A DNA stretch of 64,000 nucleotides from Diphasiastrum complanatum (taxonomy: Eukaryota; Streptophyta; Lycopodiopsida; Lycopodiales; Lycopodiaceae). The stretch spans positions 68,131,084 to 68,195,083 of the forward strand of contig CM055099.1 of the NCBI GenBank assembly GCA_029204225.1. Direction: 5' to 3'. The notes below the pieces were generated by a model. That model made no database searches. It was not told the DNA's origin and saw nothing but the letters and a program-made list of their open reading frames with translations. Each line of letters opens with the position of its first letter. The stretch's first letter is position 1. A program made the position numbers and the translations under genes. Below are positions 56,332 to 64,000 of this stretch, one piece after another.

Positions 56332-57420
56332 TTAATATTGTCCATAATTCACAGTTTGGTTTTTGCTCGATACATATTTTTCTTTGATGGATCTTTGACT
56401 GAAGTTGAATTTTCCAGCATTCATGACTAGGGAGTGTCGAGAAGACTCCTCCTCGAGCCTTGGCAAATCTCCATCATACACTTGGATTTTTGGTAGATTT
56501 GAGAATCGTACCATCATCCTCTTGATTGAGATTAGATGCTCCTTAATCCTTATATGCAAAGGAATATTGGCAAATTATATGGATCTAAAGATCCCCAAAG
56601 TATCAACTATTGCAATCTTCATATCAAGCACCTTTGACAAGAGATACCTCCAATTGAAGTCTTCAAATAAGAAGTCACATGAAATTGCACCATCTTTGCT
56701 TCTACATGATGAAATGAAATCATCCAAATGAACAAGATAAAAGAATTGAGAAGTAGACCTCCTTGGCAATAGCTCCCCATGTGCTTTTGCGAAAGCACCT
56801 TCTTCATGAGCCTTACCATCTTGGAACATAGGTTGAGGTAGATCACTTGCTTTCTCCTCCTTGAGATGATCCAAGCTCCTCTTGGTCACACTTTCACAAG
56901 GATTAGCATCAATCTTGAAAAGACTACCACATCTAGTCCCACTTGCTCCCACATCACCATCCTTCTTCTTGAAACAATTAGAAGCAAAATGCCCCTTCTT
57001 GCCACAAAAGAAGCACATTTTGTTGGATTTGCAACTTGTTGATGGTTGTGATGACTCATCATCACTCTCCTTCGATTGACTTGTCCTTCTTGAAATGTTG
57101 ATGTTGCTCTTTGCCCCTTCCTCTTGGCTTGTACTTTGTGAAGTCTGCTTTCACCTCTCCATCATCCTTCAAGGAACGTTGATTGATTCTCAATGTGTTC
57201 TTTCCCTCATAGATGGATTTCAATGTGCCTCAAGCCTCTTCGGATGAGGTGCATGAGCCAATCTCCCACAACACTTCATTGGAAACATTCATCTTTATGA
57301 TGGGTAGGGCCATCCTAGCCCTCTTTTTGCACTTTTGGACTTGAGGCTCCTCCTCAAGTCCTAGCACAATCTCCATCACATCTTGGAGCCACAAAATGGA
57401 CTCCATCCTCACCTTACAAA
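56332..57420 (-). pseudogene. copia gag fragment with zinc knuckle and an unplaced extension
   Basis: 57412-57230 reads MRMESILWLQDVMEIVLGLEE and NVSNEVLWEIGSCTSSEEA, then a stop and a deletion. 57018-56575 starts with the zinc knuckle CFFCGKKGHFASNC and stays open for 147 codons, but the rest (FLFEDFNWRYLLSKVLDM and so on) does not look like copia protease. After a stop, another 75 codons follow (56559-56332). Confidence 0.7.
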
Positions 57421-57641
57421 TGGCATAAGTTTCAATATGTTCGCCCTTCTAGTAGCACTAATCTACACTCTGATATAAAAAGTGTAAGTTAGAAAGGTTT
57501 CACAATCAATCAAGCACAAAGCATAGGTTGTACATTTATTAGCCTGTATTTTGATTAATTCCACGAATTAATCAAAATAATTTACCTTTTAATTAAATGC
57601 ATTGGAATGGACTTTACTTACATTGGCAATGGATACCAAGA

Positions 57642-57955
57642 CTTGTTGAGTTTCACACGTGTGGGAATGCCACAAAGTGTGATTTTGATCTACTAAGATG
57701 TGGTGATTGCACATAGATCACGCATAGATTGAAAACCAAGATCTATTCCATAAATGTAACGCAAGAGCACATTACTACGTGCATAAACAATCAAGACAAG
57801 TATATTCACGTGTGTGGATACTGTACAACTGAAAGCTAAGTGTGAAAATGCCCTCCTCTCGAGTAGAGAGAGAATCCAAGTGAGAAAGCTCAACTAGAGA
57901 GAGAAACTCAAGATTGACCAAAATAGTGTAGAAATCTTATAACTCCAAAAACTTA
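57642..57955 (-). repeat. copia LTR fragment
   Basis: Inverted relative of 60290-60619: shared GTAGAAATCTTATAACTCC, CTCTCGAGTAGAGAGAG and CACACGTGTG blocks. In the minus strand it ends CTCAACA. Confidence 0.75.
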
Positions 57956-57959
57956 AAAT

Positions 57960-58734
57960 AATCACATGTGCTAACTTCCTAGGCAATAGATTGCCCAACC
58001 AAGACATTGGAGGAATCACACCATATGAAGCTCTATTTGGAGAAAATCCAAATCTCAAGGATCTAAAGATTTTGGATCCACATGCTATGCACAACAATCT
58101 TTGAATACAAGAAAGAAGGATGATGCAACTTCCATAGAAGACATCTTTGTGGGATACGGTAAAAATAGCAAAGGGTATAGAGTCTTCAATCCCATCACTA
58201 AAAAAGTTTTAGCGAGTAGGGATGTTAATTTTTATAAAGTACATGCTTGTAAAGAGGATGATAATGCTACTAATCATCTTGATGTCAAAGACCATGCTAG
58301 GATGGAGGAGGATCTTCAAAGTGATCAAGAGCTTGAGGATCCACCTCAATATCCAAGGACTCCAAGAAGATCCACAAGAACAAGGGCCAAGCCATTGAGG
58401 CTCACTTATGATGGCAAAGGTGATCAAAGGTAAGGCATTTCATCTTTTACTTCATACACTTTCCTTATTTTAATGTTTGATGAACCAACTTGTTCTGAAG
58501 ATGCTTGTAAATCAAAAAGTTGGATGAATGCTATAAAAGTGGAGTATGATGCTCTCATGGAAAATCATACTTGGTATCTTGTTAATCTTCCTCAAGGAAA
58601 GAAACCACTTGATCACCAGTGGGTGTATAGATTGAAGTATAATCAAGATGGATCAATATATAAGTATAAAGCTAGGCTTGTAGCAAAAGGCTTCTTGCAA
58701 ACCAAGGAAATTGATTACGATGAAACTTTTGCTC
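57960..58734 (+). pseudogene. copia integrase end, linker and RT start
   Basis: NRLPNQDIGGITPYEALFG (integrase C-terminal part), then a frame with IFVGYGKNSKGYRVFNP and a basic RTRAKPLRLTYDGKG linker (58101-58433), then RT start WMNAIKVEYDALMENHTWYL, LKYNQDGSIYKYKARLVAKG, IDYDETFAPM. A solo LTR cuts it at 58740. RT does not resume convincingly after the LTR. Confidence 0.82.
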
Positions 58735-58739
58735 CTATG

Positions 58740-59197
58740 TGTTGGAGTTAATCTTAACTCCTACTCACCTATATCCATTTTCTGAGTTGAAGTATACAAT
58801 GTAAATATTCTCTCTCTACAACGACATGTAGTCTTACTCGCACAAGTCAAACCGTCTGTGCACTACCTCAACTTGAAGCAGAAGTAGGATCGACTTAGTC
58901 GACGTTCATGTCATTGACTTCACCGAATGGACTTAGTCGACATCCTGATATCAACTCCATCGACATCGACATCTTCTCAAGGGCGAGCCAGTCGACTCGA
59001 CTTGCTCAACGTCTTCGACGATCGTCGCGACGATTGTCTACTGTTACCATTCCAAATGGAGCTCTTCCTCTGCCCTGTCCACGATGCAAACCACGTCATA
59101 GTTCATTTCAGTACTTTGTAGTAACTGCGCTACTTCACGCTTGTTGCCCTCACAATTGTTATAATTGTCACATGTATGTATACATAACGGCAACACA
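58740..59197 (+). mobile_element. solo LTR, 458 bp, with CTATG target duplication
   Basis: It starts TGTTGGAGTTAATC and ends GGCAACACA. CTATG is present at 58735-58739 and 59198-59202. It contains a dense run of GTCGAC/TCGAC motifs at about 58890-59030. Confidence 0.85.
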
Positions 59198-59279
59198 CTA
59201 TGATGAGGAAAAAAAAATTTATGCAAAGGAACAAGAGTGGTATACCACTTTCGGAAAGCTCCTTTTCTGATGATAATAG

Positions 59280-61459
59280 CAAAGTAGCCAACAAGAGCTA
59301 GTGGACAATGTGCTTCAAGAAACAAGAAAAGGACAACTTGGTAGACCAAAAAAGAGGAGAATGATAAACCTTGGTGAGTTTTTATGTTTGTTCTTGTTTT
59401 GCACACTTCTTGAACTTTGCATTTGAATTGATTTTAATAGTATCATGTTTTTCTTTGAAATATGAGCTCTAATTGTCTTTTGGTGTTGGTTCACTTGTTA
59501 GATGTTGGTGAAGGGGACAATATTAAAGTGTTTGACTTGCTTGGCATAAGTGCACGAGAGAGTAAGATACATAGATGTATTTTTGATGTTGTATATATAT
59601 CTTTGGAGTCTATCGTTCCACAATATTGGCATTCATAGCCTACTAAAGAGTTGGAAATCTTGGTTTGTGATTATATATCACTCAATAGCTTGGTTGAGAA
59701 GGGTAGGACAAATATGCATGAATTTCAAGCAATTAGAGAGTTTTTCAAGCACAATATTTCAAGGGGATGCAAAAGAAAAGGCATGGATTGTGCTGTGAAA
59801 ATTTGGCAAAATCTAGCTTGGTTATTTTATATTTCTAGCTCATGTGAAAATCTCACACGTGTGGATCATGTTCCCACATGTGTAAAATAGTCAAAATCAT
59901 GTTATTCATGTTAATCTAGGGGTACTCAAACTTTAGTAGAGACCATACACATGTTAGTTGTTGATTAGGCCATTTTTGGCATTAGAGGCAATTTGTGCAA
60001 GTACACATGTCAAGTTATGATTAGGCCAAAAGTCAAAAGTGATGTAGCCCGAGTTCGATTAGGCTACTTACATGTGTCAAGATTACATTTGGTGAGTGAC
60101 ACATCTCCATATGTTGGCATGAGAGTTGGTGATCAATAAAAAGCTAGAAATCTATCAAAATGGTCCAATCATGATCCAGGGCCTATATGTCACTCAACCA
60201 ATAGGATTTAGAGGAGGTAAAAAAGGGGTCCAATCATGTTTCACTCCCCTCTAGCTCAAGCACCTATATATATGAGCATCAATTCATTTGTATTGTAAGT
60301 TTTTGGAGTTATGAGATTTCTACACTATTCTGATCAATCTCGAGTTTCTCTCTCTAGTTGAGTTTTCTCAGTTGGATTCTCTCTCTACTTGAGAGGAGGG
60401 CAGTTCCACACTTAGTTTTTCAGTTGTACAAGCATCCACATGTGTGAATCTACTTGTCTTGATGATTTATGCATGGTGTAATGTGCTCTTGCCTTAGATT
60501 TATGGACTTCGATTTATGGAATAGATCTTGATTTTCAATCTATGTGTGATCTATGTGCCAAAGTCTTAGGAGATCAAAATCACACTTTTGTGGCATTCCC
60601 CCATGTGTGAAATTCAACATGTGCATGGTTTGTAAATGTAATATGTATTGATATTTCCACTAGACATGGTGTGATTGGAGTTTGTGAAAAGATTCCATCA
60701 TGGAATGTCATGATAGATGATCACTCATTGTATTCTTTGGGATTGTCGTCTGCACTTGTAGATGATTTTGGATGGGTCATTCTTTTTGCAAGTTTGGATT
60801 TGTGAGTGTAGTAGAACAGCATGCCAAGGCTATGGGTCTGTTGACCATTTCTCGAAGGTTTGTTGTGATTGGCATGAGCCCATTCGGAGAATGTCACAAA
60901 CCGTGGACACCAAGATCAAGGTGACAATTTCTAAGTTCTTGTCTCTACTTCTCATACTATAGTTTTTATACATTTTCTTACACAATCTTATGTCTTGTTT
61001 TGTTGTAGATGGATATCCTTGTGATTTTTCTCCTCCATAGGAAAAATTCTTGCCCACACACATTTAAGATCTCATCTAAGAAATTAGTAGCATGTTGAAT
61101 TTGATTGTGGAGAGTGAAGTACTTTGTCATCATCTTCCCAATCGTGAACAAGCTATTAATAAAAGTACAAAAGAGCCATGGAGGCACCCTAGAGAATTCT
61201 ACACCATTTATGTTGTTTCTCATGTAGTATCTCTGTCCTCCAAGAGGAACTATTATTGATTTGGAATGCAGGATTGGTGTAGTTATAAAGGCAGCTAGGC
61301 AGTCATGTAGGCCTTGCTTGTCTCTTGATTATGATGGTGTTTTGGTGCAAGAGTATCTCATGCCACTAAAAGATGAAGGGAAAGGAAAGCTTGACATGCC
61401 ATTGGTAGACGAGGATGATATCCTTGGAGATGAGGTTCACACCTTCTCGATACCCTTGG
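59280..61459 (+). pseudogene. exon-like blocks of an unidentified host gene, interrupted by an LTR
   Basis: Candidate exons: A 59280-59373 (QQELVDNVLQETRKG, GRPKKRRMINL; donor GTGAGT), B 59502-59561 (VGEGDNIKVFDLLGISARE; donor GTAAGA), C from about 59649 (LEILVCDYISLNSLVEKG), D 60793-60920 (FVSVVEQHAKAMGLLTISRR), E 61272-61459 (IGVVIKAARQSCRPCLSLDY, MPLVDEDDILGDEVHTF). A to B and D to E splice in matching phase; the E frame is open over 62 codons. C to D is broken by the LTR at 59843-60619. GRPKKRR resembles an AT-hook or nuclear targeting stretch. I do not recognise the protein. It could be a captured gene fragment. Confidence 0.35.
59843..60619 (+). mobile_element. copia-type LTR, about 777 bp
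   Basis: Starts TGTGAAAATCTCACACG and ends GTGTGAAATTCAACA, with a TATATATATGAG TATA region near 60265. It shares the inverted block with 57642-57955. No target duplication matched, so the boundaries are approximate. Confidence 0.6.
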
Positions 61460-61699
61460 GTTGGTACATTTTTTGTTTTCTAGTTTCACAAATTGAAATA
61501 TTACATTCTACTTGTCTTGCATGTACTAGTTATTAACATGTGTTTTATTGCTAAGCACATGTGTTAAAAATTCACAATTCTAGCTTGACTAGTTTTGGTC
61601 ATATGACTTGTAAATAGTTAGATGGTCATGATGTGGCTTGTCACACGTGCCAAATAGCATAGGATTCCATTCATAAGGATGTTCTCAAGTAGACCTAAG

Positions 61700-62243
61700 T
61701 GTTAGAACCTTTGGAATGAGTCCAAATTATGCTTAGATACAAGGGAGAAAAAATAGGAGCTATTTTTGGTAATTTTTGCATTGTTGAGGGATCTCCAAGA
61801 TTCCAACCCTAACTTGGTAGGGATGAAAGATCCACCAAAATTAGCATTAGGGATAGGTTTAGGGCTACTCATACCTGCCCAAAACCGTGATGGATCATGT
61901 ATATATAGGTGATGATATCTCACCAAAATCAATCAAGCAATTTCATGTTTTTTCTCTCATAATGGTGCAATTGCTCTCTATGTTCATAATTGTTTGAGTA
62001 CTTGTGATTACTAATGATTATAGGATTGAATGTAGGTCTGGTGTACAGTACTCAGACTGTGGGAGGCCGTACTTTCACACGTGTGAAGCCTTCTTCAAGG
62101 ATTTGGGCCATTTAGTGAGGTTCAAGCATAGATTTTTGATGGATTTTGATGGTTCAACTTGTGCTAATCTTATGAAATCATAATCTATTGTTTCCCTCAT
62201 CATTTCAAGTGTTTTAGGATCCTTATTTGCTGTAATTTTTACA
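61700..62243 (+). repeat. 5' LTR (copia), 544 bp
   Basis: Starts TGTTAGAACC, ends TTTTTACA, TATA box GTATATATAGG near 61900, and a TTCACACGTGTGAAG palindrome near 62074. It directly abuts the PBS. Confidence 0.85.
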
Positions 62244-62255
62244 TGGTATCAGAGC
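62244..62255 (+). other. copia primer-binding site
   Basis: TGGTATCAGAGC immediately after the LTR end. Confidence 0.92.
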
Positions 62256-63054
62256 CTAAAGGCTGAAATGAGCTAAATCCTTGGTTTACATTCAATTTGC
62301 TCACAATTTTTGATCTAAATCTTGTGTAGATTGGATCTTAGCATCTAGTATTGATTCTAGAACTCAAAGTGAGTCAAATACATTGGAGATTGGTGTTGTG
62401 TGACTTCATTTGCAGGTGTTTAGGTGTCTAAAACCAGAGGCAAAGTTGAATTCAATTCACATTACCAAGATAGCAAGTTTTGCTTGCTCCAAGCATTGAT
62501 TTCTAAGCGAGTTTTGGAGGTGATTTCATAGAGAAGGCTTTCTAGCATTCAAGGAGAGGGAAGATCAGAGTTTTGGGGACTCTTCAAGGCTGTTCTAAGG
62601 TGTAGTAGGCACCTCATAAAGTGATTTAGGTTCAGTCCAACCATTCCTTGACTTATGCACCAAATTAGATCAATTTTTCATCAATTTTGATCATTTTTTG
62701 CTTGTGATTGGATAGTAGATTGTGTTGCATCCTCATTAAGTTCCATTTAGATCTTTTACAAGTGATTTTGGAAGTATATTAGGTTTCTGAAATTCACTCT
62801 TGATCAGATCATTTGGAAGCTTTAATGTTCTTTATAGAAAGAGGGGCAATTCTACTAGTATTGTCTACTTCAATCAAGCAAGTGCATTGTTTCTAGTATT
62901 CTATGATTTGATTTTGTTAGAGATCATTCTTAGATCTTTATAGGAAGTCTATTACTGATCTTTTCAGGTCCCTAAGAAGTGGGATAAGGTAGACCTTCAA
63001 TCAAATCAATAGAAGTAACCTTCATTTGTGTCAAGTCCTTGATTAGGAGACTAG

Positions 63055-64000
63055 ATGGCATCTATAAATGCATATCTTTTGGATACTAATGAAAGGCTCA
63101 ACAAAACTAACTATTCCATATGGAAAGTTAGAATGGAATCTATCATGATCATGCAAGATCTGATGGAAATTGTAAATGGTAAGGAGGGTGAACCTATTCA
63201 TCCTCAAGAAAAAGCCAAATACATCAAGAGGTGCAATGTTGCACTACATTGCATAAAAATGAATGTTGCAAATGAACTCTTAAGAGAGGTAGGAGATTGC
63301 ACTTCATCTCAAGATGCTTGGGAGACTTTGCAAAAGGTCTATGAATCCAAGAACCAAACTAGAATGTTAGCTTTGAAGAATGAAATCTATAGAAGCTATC
63401 AAAAGAAAGGAGAGAGTGCACATACTTTTGTCCTAAGAGTAAAAGAATTGAACAAAGAGCTAGCCTTTATAGGTGAACCTATCAAGGATGAAGAGCTTGT
63501 TCAACTCATATTGAATGGACTAAGCTTTGAATTTGACAATTTGGTTCAGGGATATGCAATTATGGGTAAGCTACCCATACTTGAAGAACTCCAAGGCACG
63601 CTCATGGCCGAGGAATCAAGAAGGAGCCAAATGCAAGAGAGGATGGATAGGCTTTCCATCCAAGGTGGAGATGACCAAGCTCTCTTCACCAAAGGCAAAG
63701 GCAAGTCCAAAGGCAAAGGATCAACATTCAAGAAGTCTACAAAGCTTGAGGATCAAGAAGGACCCCCAAAGGCATCTCCATCAACCACCAAAGTCAAGAA
63801 GGACAAATCAAAGGTGAAGTGCTACTATTGTAGCAAGATGGGGCATTATGCCTCGGAATGCTTCAAGAGGAAGCAAGATCAAAGCCAAGCCAACATGAGC
63901 AAAGAGGAGGAGGAGGAGGAGGAGAGTTCACATGAGGACTCTCTCATGATGTCCATATTTTCTTCAACAAGCTTCAAAGGAGAAGATCCTTGGTGGATTG
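63055..64000 (+). CDS. copia gag (start of gag-pol), open to the window edge
   Basis: ATG at 63055 (MASINAYLLDTNERLNKTNY) opens a frame with no stop for 315 codons. Family blocks: YSIWKVRMESIMIMQDLMEIV, NVANELLREVGDCTSSQDAW, YESKNQTRMLALKNEI, FVLRVKELNKELAFI, LVQLILNGLS. A Lys/Gly-rich stretch leads to the zinc knuckle CYYCSKMGHYASEC at about 63812-63853, then an acidic EEEEEEE run, then DPWWI at the edge, where the protease DSG should follow. This is the only gag here without a stop or frameshift, so it may encode a working capsid protein. Confidence 0.9.
   Translation, partial: MASINAYLLDTNERLNKTNYSIWKVRMESIMIMQDLMEIVNGKEGEPIHPQEKAKYIKRCNVALHCIKMNVANELLREVGDCTSSQDAWETLQKVYESKNQTRMLALKNEIYRSYQKKGESAHTFVLRVKELNKELAFIGEPIKDEELVQLILNGLSFEFDNLVQGYAIMGKLPILEELQGTLMAEESRRSQMQERMDRLSIQGGDDQALFTKGKGKSKGKGSTFKKSTKLEDQEGPPKASPSTTKVKKDKSKVKCYYCSKMGHYASECFKRKQDQSQANMSKEEEEEEESSHEDSLMMSIFSSTSFKGEDPWWI

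Larger units (their letters stand above)
61700..64000 (+). mobile_element. Ty1/copia element, best preserved in the window, runs off the edge
   Basis: LTR, PBS, an 800-bp leader and an intact gag frame are all present in order. CTAAG (61695-61699) precedes the LTR and would be the left target duplication. Confidence 0.88.

Overview
The window looks like a repeat-dense stretch of a land-plant nuclear genome. The evidence is nested Ty1/copia and Ty3/gypsy LTR retrotransposons carrying plant-type primer-binding sites (TGGTATCAGAGC, complementary to initiator-Met tRNA, and TGGCGCCGTTG, the site used by Athila/Tat-type gypsy elements). There are also non-LTR (LINE) copies ending in long (CT)n tracts, a tRNA-derived SINE, short inverted-repeat elements and many microsatellites. 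I cannot name the species. A seed-free plant such as a fern or lycophyte is possible: the one convincing host gene carries Sfi1-like (centrin-binding) repeats, which would suit a plant with centrioles or flagellated sperm. That assignment is inference.

Layout. 0.1-3.3 kb: a 5'-truncated LINE with an internally deleted gypsy element inside it; both insertions show target-site duplications. 3.7-7.0 kb: a deleted copia (minus) with a 1.06-kb LTR full of TCGCGA palindromes. 7.9-8.35 kb: two short GC-palindromic inverted-repeat elements. 10.0-18.8 kb: a copia (minus) with a fresh 511-bp tandem duplication, interrupted by a 5.6-kb gypsy (minus) whose reverse transcriptase region has been replaced. 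18.8-21.4 kb: a SINE, an 81-bp-armed LTR palindrome and a copia pol pseudogene (plus). 21.8-23.45 kb: two LINE 3' ends, head to head. 23.5-30.15 kb: the host gene (minus, four phase-0 exons, TATA box). 31.9-36.3 kb: an element bracketed by ~102-bp direct repeats. 36.3-42.7 kb: an unidentified coiled-coil ORF and a gypsy pol with its 5' LTR (minus). 43-52.5 kb: four copia pieces in both orientations and a second copy of the unidentified ORF. 52.5-55.2 kb: gypsy leader and gag (plus). 55.2-59.2 kb: copia fragments and a solo LTR. 59.3-61.5 kb: exon-like, phase-compatible coding blocks. 61.7-64 kb: the 5' half of the best preserved copia, whose gag is open to the window edge.

The genes do not form an operon-like system. 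Most coding sequence is retroelement gag and pol, nearly all broken by stops, frameshifts or deletions. The points I find most novel are: (1) a PCNA-interacting (PIP-box) motif followed by an acidic tail, kept at the C terminus of all three LINE copies, one of them in the form of a CRL4-Cdt2 PIP degron; (2) a retroelement-associated ORF of unknown function present in two diverged copies; (3) an interspersed AACCTTCGC motif, always in the sense strand of gypsy-related sequence; and (4) the Sfi1-like host gene.
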